Source of the DNA: Cryptococcus deneoformans JEC21
Taxonomy: Eukaryota > Basidiomycota > Tremellomycetes > Tremellales > Cryptococcaceae
Direction: 5' to 3'
Length of the DNA stretch: 63,860 nucleotides
Assembly: GCF_000091045.1 (NCBI RefSeq)
Contig: NC_006670.1
Coordinates: 1,237,501 to 1,301,360, forward strand
Part shown: positions 1-12,168 of the stretch, one piece after another
Layout of the letters: each line of letters begins with the position of its first letter
How positions within the stretch are numbered: position 1 is the stretch's first letter
Translations under genes and position numbers: made by a program
Notes under the pieces: model-generated
What the model was told of the DNA's origin: nothing
The model's database searches: none
Seen by the model: the letters and a program-made list of their open reading frames with translations, nothing else

Positions 1-1003
1 GCCCGATGGTGTCACTTGGGAAAGGTCTATCCCGAGTCTGAGAGCAAGTGTGCGCACGGCAGGGGCCGCTTTGATAACTGCCCTTTCACGATCTCCCACA
101 GGTTGAGAACGCCGTTCCGGTACAGGGCCTGTATATTGCTCAGGCTCCCGGCGTGAAGCACTTGGTAAAATGGCAGCTTCGCCAGATAATTTAGTTGGGC
201 CCGAAGCGTCCATGGAGGCATCATGTGCTCGGAATAGGGTCTCTGTTTCCGAGAAACGGTCGTCTTCGTCTTTGTCTGCGTCAGCCAGCGGATGCTTTCG
301 TCGGGATGCTGAAGGGGTAGGAGGAGGAGATTCACGCTCAGAGGCTCGTTCAAGCTCCTCGCTCAGATCTTCTGCTTGCGCAACAGTTGCGCTTTCATGC
401 GCTCTGATTTCGTCCTGGCCTGAAAGCTTCTGCGGTTGCACTCCTAGTGTCGGTGATTTGGTATTATCTTCAACACTGTCTTGGGCATTGTCCAATTGAG
501 GCGGGGCTTGTAGATCGTCTTCTGCAGCGTCCTCACTAGGCTCGTCCGTCTCGATCACGCAAAGCACTGTACCAACCTTGACCATATGCCCCGGGTCAGT
601 TTTGATATCCCTGACTATGCCTTTCGCGTGAGAAGTCAGTTCAACCCTTTTTGTTGCAGAATAGATCAGCTCAGCCTTTGAATGGACACGGTACGACCAC
701 AACTTACACACTCTTATCGCTTTGGACTTCACAGAGAGCATCAAACTCCTCAACGGCTTGACCATCTGTAACGTGCCATTTGAGAATTTCGACTTCTGTA
801 ATACCTTCGCCGATATCGTGCAGCTTGAAAGGGGACAGCTTCAGAGCAGCAGACGATTGATGAAGAGGACGCGAGCATATACGGAACTTGCCGGAGAAAT
901 TGAGGTGAGAAGGGGAAGCGAAGGAATATGAAATGGGACTAATGCAGGCGGTAGGTGAACGAGGGCGATGGAGAAGCCCGAAGCGACGGAGGCGAAAGAA
1001 CAT
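1..1003 (-). CDS. Branched-chain alpha-keto acid dehydrogenase E2 (dihydrolipoyl transacylase), 3' part off window
   Basis: This is the mitochondrial acyltransferase core of the complex that oxidises leucine, isoleucine and valine keto acids. Exon 1 (1003-708) encodes a basic presequence ([10 protein letters not shown]) and the start of a lipoyl domain ([14 protein letters not shown], then CEVQSDK with the lipoyl-lysine). A 61 nt intron (707-647, GTAAGT...AAG) joins it to [13 protein letters not shown] in exon 2. After an acidic, serine-rich linker comes the E3-binding domain ([19 protein letters not shown]) at about 12-70. The catalytic acyltransferase domain lies beyond base 1. The CEVQSDK lipoyl motif favours the branched-chain E2 over pyruvate or 2-oxoglutarate E2. 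The ATG at 1003 is chosen because it opens the presequence. Confidence 0.88.
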
Positions 1004-1593
1004 GATGGATTCGGGGCTCGGTCAGGATGGTTGAGGGAGTAGGATTGAAGCAGCGAACATATGGTTTGGGCTACATATACACCAGCGGGTTCATGGTCAC
1101 CCGGTCAACCCGATTCCGACGATATACACAAGCGCTGTAAATAAGAAACATCATCGTGACACACCAGAACTGGATGATCCGCCCGGCTGATACTTCCCCG
1201 GACACTGCCAAACGTCATGTGCTTCACCTCTGTTGACCACGCGTTTCTATTTTGTCATGAAAAAACAGGACTATTATCGGTTCGCAAATCCTGCTAATAA
1301 ATACTACAAGTAGCGCAGCACATCATAGGGCGGGCAAGTTTCCGGAATGGGCAGGTCATCAGAAGAAATCGTGGGCTACCGCCGTCACTTATTAGACTGC
1401 TCTCGTGTACCCGTCAACGCTCATCAAAAGAAGATTAGATTAAGAATATTTCATATAAAACATTTGTTTATCAGTCATCACTTGTATCATACATGGTGTT
1501 GTTCAGACTTTCCTAAAACTACATCTACTTGTCATGGTAGCGTAATAGTCTACTCATGGGGCTTCATAATGTCGAATTGCTTTGATCATCAAT
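1004..1593. other. Intergenic region between two minus-strand genes
   Basis: It holds the 5' region of the E2 gene and the 3' region of the next minus-strand gene. An AT-rich tract with TATA-like ACATATA lies near 1071-1078. No coding signal, RNA gene or repeat was seen. Confidence 0.5.
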
Positions 1594-2953
1594 CTACTCC
1601 TTCACAGCTTCGGCATAAGAAGGAGCCCCAGGAGCCTGGGGGTTACGGCGGGTCCCTGATGCCTCATTCCGAGAGCTTTGTGCTTCGGTGGCTCTCCCAA
1701 GCCATTTCACAGCCTCTCCTACTTTCCTCTCAGCAAGTTCATGATACTCCTCCGCTGGTACGCCATATGCTTTAGCAGTGTTTTCCGCGACATTGACAGA
1801 AGAGAGTACAATGTGCCGAACATTGGGGTAGATGATGTTAAATAAGCGGAGAGCGTAATCTTCGAAAACAGACACAAGCTGAGCAATAGGGTTGCTGTCG
1901 AGATGCAGAGTGTCGTGGACGAAGTGTATGCTGGACTGGACGGAACTGATTAAGAGGCCGAACAAACCGAATAGGCTATCAATGACGTTAAAAGTGCACA
2001 TTTTTATAGAGGCATTGCTCACAAATAGACTGGCCAAGTAATTATCCTCTTGGCGGCAATGCCTTTGTCTACAGAGGTATCACAACCGAATAACTCTGAG
2101 ACGATTGACAGGGAAGCTTCTAGCTGGCCTTCTTCGGCGACAGGATGTCTGGAGATGATGCTATAGACATCGGACGCAAGGATGAAGAAGAAGCTTATAA
2201 TTGGGCGGATAAGAAAGAATGGGCTATAGTATTGTCAATTAGGCAAATCATTAAAGGATAATAGATAATACAAAAAGCACCCACAGAATGTCCTCAAACC
2301 AAGTCGTATCCCTTCTCTTTGTAGGCCCTACTTTTGTCACGTACAGCTTCGTCTCGCCCTCCTCATCACGTGCAGCGTTCATGTGCAACTGTGAATCCCA
2401 TGTGGACTTGAGTGCAACCTTTTCGAGATGATGATTGGCCCAGTGAGAAAGAGGAATGACCGAAGGAATAGCCGGAGGTCTGAATGTGCGTTCCCAAGAA
2501 AACCTGATGGTTTCGTCTCTGCATTGCCTGTAAGCAATGCACAATGTGTAGACAGCCAGGAAAAGAGATACTAACTTGGGATCATAATTGACATTCCCTG
2601 CCAAGTGAGAGTCGGAAGCAACTGCGGCTTCCAAAGCGGCCAGCTTTTTTATCCTGGAGACTCCTTGGACTTCTGCGAGGCGTGAGGTTTGCTTGCAATT
2701 GGCCTATTATAATAGTAAGTTTCGCTCCCTTGAGGTAAAACAATCATGTCTTACATCGAAGTATTGGTTGATAGCGGAGTCAAATTCGACCCTTCATGGT
2801 AATCCGTCAGCACAGCGCTTTTACTTTAGGTCAAGTCGCCATTCGACGGGTAGTAATAGTGGAGCGACAAAGAAGAATCTGTACTCACTTGTCGAGAGAG
2901 ACAAACTTAGTCGCCAAGTCTTGGGCTACGTCTTTTACTGATTTCTGGTCCAT
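1594..2953 (-). CDS. Hypothetical membrane protein, multi-exon
   Basis: I do not recognise the family. Translation probably starts at 2953 (MDQKSVKDVAQDLATKFVSL). Short exons carry VEFDSAINQYFD and TSRLAEVQGVSRIKKLAALE, then a conserved-looking stretch (SWERTFRPPAIPSVIPLSHW). An intron with donor GTGGGT and branch CTAAT, near 2284-2224, leads to a hydrophobic segment (PFFLIRPIISFFFILASDVY). A further intron near 2020-1945 leads to a C-terminal region ending SYAEAVKE. A 48 nt in-frame stretch near 2574-2527 (GTTAGT...TTACAG) may be an intron or a membrane segment. The last part could instead be a separate small gene starting near 2001, but splicing restores one continuous frame. The hydrophobic segment suggests membrane anchoring. 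Confidence 0.5.
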
Positions 2954-3395
2954 GGTGGTCTAGTAATGCTTGCTGTATTTGAGTGATGGTGGTGAACGAC
3001 ATGAAGAAATGGATAATCCGCCTTTATATGTGTGAACTATTCTACATGCCCAGCCCTCAAATTCGTGGCTGCACCGCTCACTGACGCCATCCCACAGACC
3101 ACAGTTCGCAGAAACGGTGACATACTCCACTTTGTTCCTGGGGCCAGAATTTCCCACGGATGCTGTCCCATGAGTGATGACGGACAAAATAAGGCCTCTC
3201 TCTCGGACAGATCCGATATCACCCGGCCATGATTTCGTAATCATCAAGTTCCAAGTTCAGTAGTTGTGATTTCTTGCTTGAAGTCGATAAGTCCGAATAA
3301 TAATTACAGGTCGACTCTTTACTTCCACTATCCATATAGTCTGGATACGTTTAATAACACGTTCAAAGGCCTGTTGCTCCACGCCCATCTCACGA
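2954..3395. promoter_or_regulatory. Divergent promoter region
   Basis: About 440 bp separates the start of the minus-strand membrane-protein gene from the start of the SDHAF2 gene, so it should hold both promoters. No specific operator was identified. Confidence 0.4.
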
Positions 3396-4040
3396 ATGTC
3401 AGTACTTCGAGCTCTTCCTCGTGTGGCCCGCGTCGTGCGCCCTGCTCCTCCGTCCTTGAGATCCATTTCGACCACAAACACCATCTTCAAATCCCCCACT
3501 GCCGATCCCTTTCCTCTCCCTTTTTCAGACCCCGAACTTGCTCATGCAAATAACTCTCTCCCCTCCAACTCAGAAGAATGGCCCCTACCCGAACCTTTGG
3601 ATCGCACTGGCGAGGACGAGAAGACACTTCGAGCGAGATTGATTTATCAGACTCGTAAGAGGGGTACGCTGGAGACGGATCTTATTCTGTCAACATTTGC
3701 CAGAGATGAGCTGCCAAATATGGACTTTGAGGAGATGAAACAATTCGACAAGGTGGGATCATCTCGTGTTTGCAAAGTGATTTTCCCGAACACTGCGGCT
3801 GACTTTTTTCTTCAGCTTTTGGATGAGCCTGACTGGGATATCTTCTACTGGTCGGTGAAAAAGCGAGATCCCCCTGCACGATGGAAGGGGACGCCTCTTC
3901 TAGAAAAGTGAGCCGCATTATCTTTTACCGTACTTAGGCGGCCGCCTGACAATCGTATTAGGCTTCAAAAACACGCTAAGAATGAGGGCAAAGTAGTTCG
4001 AATGATGCCTGAGCTGATGCAGAAGGAGCCTGACCTGTAA
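3396..4040 (+). CDS. Succinate dehydrogenase assembly factor 2 (SDHAF2/Sdh5)
   Basis: This is a mitochondrial matrix factor needed to attach FAD covalently to the succinate dehydrogenase flavoprotein. Exons are 3396-3752, 3816-3907 and 3962-4040 and give 175 aa. The N-terminus is a typical presequence ([15 protein letters not shown]). The family signature [18 protein letters not shown] is present, followed by the pair FDK and [12 protein letters not shown] joined across intron 1, and a C-terminal [10 protein letters not shown] helix. Length and motif order match the family. Both introns have GT-AG ends, and the second also restores the conserved C-terminus. Confidence 0.93.
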
Positions 4041-4261
4041 CGGTGAGAGAGTGCATGTATCACCGTAGCGTGCGTAAGCCCTGGCGTGGTTTTTAGCCTG
4101 CAACCCTCCTTTCGGTATCGTCTGGCTTCGCACTGACCACTTCCCCATCGCGGCTTCTTTCCTCACTTCTTCCTTCCTCCACTATTTCTTGCATTGATTT
4201 CTGTCTTTTCTTCCTTCTTCTTTCATCCTCATTTCACAGTCCTCTTTATTGTCACTACCAA

Positions 4262-6206
4262 ATGCAGCACCCCAGGGTCAACAGATATCCTGATAACGTC
4301 CTCATTCGCCTCCCAGCCTACTATGCCGATTATGGTGGCCCAGGTTGGTACCCAGAACTTCAGTTCCCTCACCAAACACGTCTAGCCGTACGGTACAGTT
4401 CTGCGCTCAGAAAAGATGTCTATATCCAACCCAATGCCCTTTATATATCTGGCATCAAGGAAGAGCTGGGCAAGGAAGGGATATGCGAAATATTGTATTC
4501 TTTCGGAGTAGAGCGAGGAGTGAGTAGAATCTGCCACCATTCAGGTATGGAAGCTAATATAGTACAGCTGGAGTTTACGATGTACCAACCTCTTAGACAC
4601 CTCCCGGGTCTTGTAATGACCACTATGCAGTTCCCCTCTCAACGTCAGGCAGAAGACGTGTTGATCATTGTTGTGAGTAACGATAACTTACCATACTCAG
4701 TCAAACTCCAAATGGGAGCTGACTAAGTTAGAACAAGAACAGTCATCTTTTTGTTTCTTCTACCAGTGAATTCAAAGCCAGATACTCTGAAATCAATAGT
4801 AGGGGCGTTAATGCAGCCTCGACCAGAGACATCCTCGTACGTCCTTGCCTTTGCTCACTCATATTTAGGAACATGAATTTACAGCACTACCCTTGGTGTA
4901 GCTCGTCCGTGAAGAACTTTCCCTCGCGCCTGCCTACATTCCCACCGTTGCCTCTTCACACCCAGCCCATCCACTGTCTTTGCAGCCTTCCCGCTGGAAC
5001 GCCGTCGGCTATGCCCGTGATGCTTTTGTCAACAAACGCAAGCTGACAGAATATGATCACGACCTTCATCCCCTTGTCTACGGCCATCTTCATGATCCAT
5101 CCGATAAGCGCACTCATCGCGGTCGGGGATATGACAGAATGAACAGGTGCAATCCCCACGATCGGAGAGTGGTGCCTTCTCCACGAAAAAAGAGGCTTTT
5201 GGCGCATGATTTTCTGCCCAGTAGCTTGCACAGATATGAGGATATTCCTAAGTTACATCACCACGATTACCAGGTTTCATCTCATTTAATAGAGTCTGTT
5301 CCTGAATCTGCACTCCAACACGGTCGGAAGAGCCCGTACACTAGGTTTCAAAATGTCCTTGCTGATTATTCTCAACATAAATCAGCATCAAGATCGACCC
5401 TCTGGAATACTACTCAGCGGCCGCCCAAGAAAAAGATAAAGAGGAGAAAAAACTTGTTTAAGGCTAAGTACGCGTACGCTCTTGATATGGGTATTAGATC
5501 TCATGTTGGGAATGAGACAGTTCGTACTGGCGCCAATGCGCAAAAGAGAACTTTTTTGTCCAAAAGATTGCCCACTCTCACAGAGACAAGTGAAAACCAA
5601 ATGGAAGGAGAGAACCAAACCGAGGCCCCATCAATTCCGTCAGCCGATGTTCTTGAGTGGCTGCGCCAGACTGTTTTGGACAATGATGGCAATGCAAAAA
5701 CTTTAGCGACTGCAGCCGAAACATTGAAAGTCAATGTACCAGTACAAGCTGAGCAAGGACGGAATTTGACTTCCGAAGAGCATCCTGGTTGGAATGGCGA
5801 AGCGAATGCTGCCCTGGATAAAGAATCACGACCACAACTTCGCGCCCTCCCCCAGACCTGCGCCATCAATCTGGGTCCGCCCCGACCCTCCTGCAGTACC
5901 CCTTCACCGTTCATTTACAGTGACCTTCAACCTTTTGCGACATACTTCTGTCCCTTTATCCGTCAGACAGGGTATTGTGAGCCAAAGTTCATTGCATTAT
6001 CGAATGATCGCAAGACCTTGTCTCTCATGAGGCGTTACGATCCTCACGAATCGCGGAGCTTCAGCGCGGTGTGCGCCATCGACGCTCTTCCGGAGGACCA
6101 GAGAAACCTGTTAGGGCTTGAGAGGAGGTGGACCATGATTGGGCATGCGGAAAAGATGTGGCGCGAAAGTGAAAAAGGTGCCGTTCAATTTCGCGCGCCT
6201 GAGTGA
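4262..6206 (+). CDS. Hypothetical protein with an RRM-like N-terminal region
   Basis: Exons at 4262-4519, 4568-4672, 4732-4836 and 4902-6206 keep one frame and give about 590 aa. The first 180 residues read like a divergent RNA-recognition motif: ALYISGIKEELGKEGICEIL resembles strand 1 plus helix 1, and VSSTSEFKARYSEINSRG resembles the second half. This is a weak resemblance, not a clear RNP1/RNP2 match. The long last exon has a basic patch (PPKKKIKRRKNLF) that could be a nuclear signal, and ends in a region rich in F, Y and W (FATYFCPFIRQTGYCEPKF). The function is unknown; an RNA-binding role is an inference. ATG 4262 is the first in frame and follows a pyrimidine-rich leader. Confidence 0.6.
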
Positions 6207-6483
6207 CGTGTAGAGGTTTTTTAAGCATATATGGTTCGGGTCGTGTGGGATGAAGAGAAGCATTGTTGTGATTGTGTTGGGGTTCTATGTTTAGACTACA
6301 TAGGCCCTTCTGAATTCAACTTCCGCATTGTAATCATAAAAGCCATCGAATATGTTTAGGAGTCACAAGATTGCATTCACGAAAGATTTAATAGCATTTA
6401 GTACAACAAGTACTCGTCGCTCTTTGACAGCGCAAGTATGCAAGAGATGTCAGCTGACATGATACGTCACAACGTTCATTTGT

Positions 6484-8192
6484 CTAGGAAGCGCCTCGAA
6501 ATGATTCGGAAACCATTCCTACAGATACTCGGTCATCTTCTTCAAGGCATCGTACCATGATTTCATCATCCCAGCTGATTGGTAAGTACTTTTCTTCCTG
6601 CAAGTTAAACGCTATAAGCTCTTTGATCTGCCATAGGCTGAGTAACAAACGCACAAGACTGAGAGTGAGCCTATTCCATATCCCAGCTGCCATCCTCTGA
6701 TGAGATGCTTCAGACGGATGGAAGCAGTCAATAGGGGAGAGAGCAGTTATGGGATAGTTCGGGAGATCAATGGCTGTCCCAGGTTGCCTAGCATGACGTG
6801 ATCAATTATTGTACCACAGGCGCAAATAGTAGCGTACCAGATGGCTCCGAAGTGCTCGTCATCTTCTTTCTCCCACTCCCTGACAATTTCCAAGACAGCC
6901 TCATCGTAGGCCTCTCCTAATTCATCCATCTTTTGTCTGGTCCAATCCCCAGTGGGTCCTGGTAAGAGTGCACAGGAGCATCCAAGGGGAAAATGAGGAA
7001 TAGGATATGGGAAGAGAGGCGGCTGACAATAAGGGTCTTTGAGGGTAAGTTTATATATCGCTGACACACGGAAGAGTCCGACTGAGGTATGGTCAGAAGC
7101 TCGACTACATAAGATTGGGGTTGAATCCTTACTAATGTTAATTATAATATTGGCTGATGCACCTAATCAGCAACAGATAGACGGCCTAGTTGTGGCAAGC
7201 ACTTACGGACGTTCTTCCGTAGCGCGTTAACAGCACGTTTGATATCTTTCGCAAACCGTTTCGGGGAACCATTGAAGTCGATGTCGGTCATATTTGCTAT
7301 ATAGAAAGGAATTTAGCTTGAAACTAGATAACAAGATCAATCGTTTACAATATAGACAGAAAGAACACTGTAAACTTCAGCCTCAGGCGACAGAACAACG
7401 AGATGCTGCTACATACGATGTCATTCGCCCCTATGCCGAGATTGACAAACTTCCAATCTTCTTTCCTGATTTCCATGTCCTTTAATCTAGGTAGGATGAA
7501 ATCTTATTGACATGTCAACCACAGCTACCTTTCGAAGGTTGGAAAAATACTCACCTTCTACCTGTCGCAATAAACCGGAACTGACGCTTCCTGAAACAGC
7601 GGCATTCAACCCATCTTCTTCCGGTCTCTCCGCACACCCTTTGATACCCCACCCATTTAAACATGTTACTGGAGGATGCTTCCCTTTGGAGCTTCCAGGT
7701 ATTTCTTTTGCCGATGGCGAGAAGTGCCGAAGGATCTCAGGAATTGTAATGGCCCCAGGATCAGAACCAATTGGATAAGAGAGTCCGCGGTATTCTTGGA
7801 TATCGAGGAAAGGGAGCAAAGGCCTCTGTGGGTCCACCTGGGAAGGAGCAGAAGATGCACTAGATGATCGAGATCCGCGTGCAAGGAGACCAGCTGTTAT
7901 GCTGTCTCCCAAAGCCATTACGACTCTGAAATCATCTGGTCGGCTGGTACGCGCATGTAATGGTTAACCAAGTCCACCTTGAACAGCAGAAACAAACAGC
8001 TTACACATCCTTGGCAACTGTCGGATAAGCTCTGGAAGGAAGGGAAGGGCATTCATGTAGCCTTGAGAATGGCACAAGCTTGCCAGGTAACTGAGGTTTG
8101 GGTAGGTGCGGCGGCAAAGACCAACAGTTTAGTGGGACAAGCGCAAGTACCAGGAGAAACTGAACGATTGGCGAATATCTGTGAATCCACAT
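6484..8192 (-). CDS. Secreted or membrane-associated GDSL-type phospholipase B (PLB1-like)
   Basis: This is a lipid hydrolase of the SGNH/GDSL superfamily, most like the animal PLB1 branch. Exon 1 (8192-8005) encodes a signal peptide (IVQFLLVLALVPLNC) followed by CPSLPSRAYPTVAKDV. Exon 2 from 7943 has block I, VVMALGDSITAGL, with the nucleophilic serine, then EYRGLSYPIG and a block II-like LNAAVSGS. Later exons carry EDWKFVNLGIGAND (block III, GAND), a conserved Cys-rich stretch (DPYCQP, LPGPTGDWTRQKMDELGEAY), and the terminal catalytic pair in IDCFHPS. At least seven exons are needed. The junctions around 7575-7480 and 7440-7310 are uncertain. It is unrelated in sequence to the classical cryptococcal Plb1, which belongs to a different phospholipase family. 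Confidence 0.85.
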
Positions 8193-8530
8193 TTGATAGT
8201 GTCGGTGGAATTCTGAAAATCTATTATAAGGACATGCTCAGTATACAATGACCGTGTAAAGGAGAGGGGGCAGAGCCAAACAAAGGGGTGGCTCATTCGT
8301 TCAATAACATCATAATAAAGAAATGTTGTCGAGGCACCTGACGGAGAAGAAAAAAGGACGACCCTGTTGCTCGGCATTGTCCGTCGGCCATGATTCATTT
8401 GTTTCTTTTTTAATAATTTCTGCCTTTCCTTGCATTGCTCGCTGTCTTTTTCGTTCTTAATAACCCTTCTTGTCTCAAACTTACCATACTGATTATACCC
8501 CAAGGCTTTAACACTCACAATTCGCCGTCC
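8193..8530. promoter_or_regulatory. Divergent promoter region
   Basis: This 338 bp gap separates the phospholipase B gene (minus) from the DMAC1-like gene (plus). It is T-rich on the plus strand near 8400-8460. No specific site was identified. Confidence 0.35.
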
Positions 8531-8904
8531 ATGTCGTCCACAGCATTAGATACCGCAGACAAACGCGCGTTTCCTGGTAAAGACTGCCTGTATGCCTATC
8601 TTGCTATCGTTCCTTGCGTGTGTGTGCCCCATTGTATTTAAGCTGATCTTGGGCTTTAGAACATGTCGTCTTACTGGGGCCGCAGCATTCACTGGCATCG
8701 GAACGTACGCGCTGGTACAAGCCAATCAACAAGGAGCCTTCAAGCGGATACGGCCGCAAGGTGCACCAGTCGTGGCGGGGAAAATCACAGCGTTGGTTGG
8801 AACTGGTGAGTTGAATCGGTTGAAAATGGTGTGTATGGCGATACAAATATGCTGATCAAGGAATAGTCTTCATAGGCTTGGGTATAGGGAGGCTGTTCAT
8901 ATAG
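8531..8904 (+). CDS. DUF4536 protein, DMAC1-like (respiratory complex I assembly family)
   Basis: This is a small protein of 80 aa from exons 8531-8589, 8660-8805 and 8867-8904. Intron 1 joins KDCL to TCRLTGAAAF, giving the family signature of a short Cys-x2-Cys motif followed by a glycine-rich membrane segment (FTGIGTYALVQ). A second membrane segment (GLGIGRLFI) ends the protein. Human DMAC1 of this family acts in distal membrane-arm assembly of complex I in mitochondria. That role is known for the animal protein and only inferred here. Splicing is well supported, since each exon alone would hit a stop. Confidence 0.75.
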
Positions 8905-9161
8905 GATGTCAAATTGATCATTGAAACGACATTAATGCGACAACGCAGTCAACAACCAAAATCCTCGACCGTCACATGCACCCTCGCACCTATGTGAACG
9001 CTAGCGGTTTTTAACCATCGCTACTCAGCTTGGGCCACCCAATCATCGCATGTGCTAGAGATAGGAACCGGGAATGGATAGGAGTATGGATACACATGCA
9101 TCGGGAAAGAATTGTACAACGACCGCCACAGTTTCAACTCAAAAATAGGTGACGACGTAAC

Positions 9162-10917
9162 TTATTGCTCGTTAACAAAGACAGCAGCCATACCCTTCAA
9201 CAAATTAGCAATAGATCACCTTCCTTGTGCATCATACCAAAACTTACCATACCGCTTCCGATACACATGCTCGTCACAAAAATCTTCTTCTTTTCACGTT
9301 TGGCCTCAGAAAATGCTGTGGCGATCTGTCTGGCGCCCGTGCAGCCCAAGGGGTGACCAATAGCGATGGCGCCACCGACAGGATTGACAATTTCGAAAGG
9401 AATATGGAGGTGTTGGATGGACATGACTGCTTGAGATGCGAAGGCCTGATAGAGCAGCGCGTCAGGAAGTTGGCTGGTTACCATCAACAGAGGAAACGCA
9501 CTTCGTTGATCTCAAAGAAGTCGACATCATCCTTGGATATGCCAGCCTTCTCAAGGACCTTGGGGATAGCAAATGCGGGGCCAATACTGCAAATGATGTT
9601 AGCTTGAACAGACATAACATCTCATTTCCAACTCACCCCATGAGTTTAGGAGGTACACCAACGACGGCAGAGATGACAAACTTGCCCAAAATTGGCAATC
9701 CCAACTTTTGAGCGACCGAACGCCTGGCAAGGATGACAGCAGCTGCGCCATCGGACACCTGGGACGCATTGCCGGCATGAGTGCTGCCGTCCTTGGCAAA
9801 TGCTGGTTTGAGCTTGGCAAGAGACTCTGCAGTCACACCTTCTCGGATGCCTTCATCAGAATCTATAATGATTTCTTTTTCGTCGTTAGTCTTAGGATCA
9901 GTCCACCGCACCTGGAGAGGAACCGATCAGTGATAATTCTTCGCGACGCTGCGCTATGGTGGAATAACATTCACCTTGACGGGGACAATTTCCTCTTTGA
10001 ATTTACCAGCCTTCTGAGCAGCAGCAGCCTTGCCAAAACTGTTCGCAGCAAAAGTATCTTGTACGTCTCGTGAAATGTTGTATTGCTTAGCAACGTTTTC
10101 AGAGGTGATGCCCATGGGAGTGAGACAGTCTGCTGACTCTGGGTTGGAGAGAATTTCTTCGGACATCTTCTCAGGGAGAACGCCAGCACCGTAATGAGCG
10201 GTCATGTGTTCAACACCGGCGCCTGCATGCAGTATCAGCATTCAGAATACGCCAAGATAGGTCAAAGTACTTGCCGATACCAATGTCAATCTCTCCAGCC
10301 TTGATTTCGTTGGCGATCTGAAATAATGCCTTCGTCAACATGGGTTATGCAGATATCGACCGCATGGACACCCACCTGAACAACAGCGGTCAAGCCTGAC
10401 GAACATTGTCTATTAACGGTATTGATGGGAGTGCTGCTATATATCAGCCTGGGTTCAAATCATGTTTGCTAGCACTCACGTGTAAGGGATCCCTGCGTAT
10501 AGCTGTGCCATTCTAGCCACATTGGCACCTCCACCGGGAGGCAGCACATTTCCCACGGCGACGTCTCTAAAATAAAACCCAATCATTAGTACAAATTAAA
10601 GTGGTCCTGGAACGGTGAAGGCTACAGGAGGGGAAGGCTTACTGAATTTGTGATGGATTGACTTTGCCTCGCTTCACCGCTTCGGTAAAGACGGCGGCGA
10701 GAAGGTCTTCAGGACAGCAATCTTTGAAACCTCCCTTCTTTGCCTGTGTTTGAACTTGTAAGCTTGAATATAGTATGTGGAGTCTTCAGTGACGAACCTT
10801 GGCAATAGGTGTTCTGACAGCGCTGACAATGACAACGTCGTCGGAAGAGTTAATCAAAAGCCTCGCTCTACCGAGAGAGGGGATAGAGTTTGTAATATTC
10901 TGAATAGTAGAGGCCAT
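9162..10917 (-). CDS. 3-ketoacyl-CoA thiolase (acetyl-CoA acyltransferase, Pot1-like)
   Basis: This thiolase carries out the last step of fatty-acid beta-oxidation, cleaving 3-ketoacyl-CoA to acetyl-CoA. The start is at 10917 ([13 protein letters not shown]), and [13 protein letters not shown] opens the thiolase fold. The nucleophilic Cys lies in [11 protein letters not shown] near 10410. Other motifs are [36 protein letters not shown] (NEAF loop), [17 protein letters not shown] (catalytic His) and CIGSGMG (second active Cys) near the end. About eight exons are needed, and the last intron joins SGM to GMAAVF. Length and motif order match fungal peroxisomal thiolases. I see no clear PTS2 near the N-terminus and no PTS1 at the C-terminus (ends NEQ). 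Confidence 0.93.
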
Positions 10918-11237
10918 ATCTGTGAAGCTATATTCTGAATCGTCTATATCTGTTCTTCAAGTACAAATTGAAGGTAGAAGTCGAGATATAGGAATATGGA
11001 TAGAAACGAAATGTTTCCCAAACGTGGATGAAGTCACTCTCCGGCACAAGTGATAACCGGATGGCCTTCGGCGATTTGACGGTGTTTCTCACGAGTGGCG
11101 GACTTGTTGATTAGTCACATTCTCGCGCGCCTTGCTATTTTTCTCCGCCCGTCTCCGAGCATTTGCCTCGCAAGCCAAGAGTCACTCAGCCCACAACTGC
11201 TCTTCAAGAACTCACACAGATACGGACAACCCCCACC
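10918..11237. promoter_or_regulatory. Divergent promoter between thiolase and ISCA2 genes
   Basis: This 320 bp region separates the two start codons. The last 130 bp before 11238 is C/T-rich, typical of Cryptococcus leaders. No discrete site is claimed. Confidence 0.35.
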
Positions 11238-12101
11238 ATGGCCTCCATCTGCACTGCTTGCTCTCGCCTCCTTCCCCGCCCAGCCATCCCGTCATCTTCT
11301 CGTCTTCCAGCCTCTCTTGCACGTCTTCCTCCACCTCGCCATTTCTCTACTCTTCTCACTCCCTATTTTCAACGTAGAGTACCTCGCTCCGACCCGAAAC
11401 CTTGCCGTTTAGCTACTACATCAGCTTACAATTCTTCTCGTTCTGGTTTACCAGATTTGCCACCTATCCCTTCAAGGCCTAATATCAAAGTCTCTGCGCC
11501 GTCATTAGCAGCGATCAAAGAGGAGGGATTTTATGACGACGATGTCAAGCTGTTGCCACCAGAAGAGGCGTTTTTGAACATCACTCCAGAAGCTGTTCAA
11601 GTGAGCTCAACGCAAACTTTCTCCATCAAATCCCTTTAGGCTGACGCCTGTACGATTAGCAATTGACCAGGATCACTTCACGTGAACCTTTAGAGGTCCT
11701 GAGTCAAGGTAAGCTTGCGTTGAGAGTGGGGGTAGAAAGTGGTGGGTGTCATGGGTATCAATATATTATGGACTTGACAGAAGAGAGAGGTGTCGATGAC
11801 TAGTGAGTTTGCGAAGCATGGTGGCGACCAATCACAATGTTGGCATTCTAATCAGTATTATAGCGTCTTACAACCAGAGGGTGTGGCATGTATACCAGTT
11901 GTCATCGATCTCACATCGTTCGGTCTTCTCAAAGGTTAGTCGCTTCCGAATAGCCCGTAACTTATTCGCTCATGCGAGACGTTAGGTGCTACACTTCACC
12001 ACGCCACCGAGCTCATTGGATCTTCCTTTAGACTACAAGACAACCCGCAAGCTAAAGAGGGTGGCGCTTGCGGTTGTGGTGTAAGTTGGGAGGCCAAGTA
12101 G
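11238..12101 (+). CDS. Mitochondrial iron-sulfur cluster assembly protein ISCA2/Isa2
   Basis: This is an A-type Fe-S scaffold or carrier acting late in mitochondrial [4Fe-4S] assembly for aconitase-type enzymes and radical SAM enzymes. Exons 11238-11600, 11660-11802, 11864-11934 and 11986-12101 give 230 aa. A long basic presequence (MASICTACSRLLPRPAIP and following) precedes the domain. The three conserved cysteines are in SGGCHGYQY and GGACGCGVSW. Between them are CIPVVIDLTSFGLLKGATL and ELIGSSFRLQDNPQA, which are diagnostic for the family. The ATG at 11238 is preferred over an upstream in-frame ATG at 11163 because it opens the presequence. Confidence 0.92.
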
Positions 12102-12168
12102 TCATGCATTCATCGTTTCTGTCTTGATTGCGGTCTGCATTTATCGCCAAGTATATATTTTCACGCCC

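Noticed and set aside
170..499. Plus-strand open frame opposite the E2 gene
   Set aside because: It is antisense to the acidic linker of the E2 protein and is serine-rich only because of codon composition.
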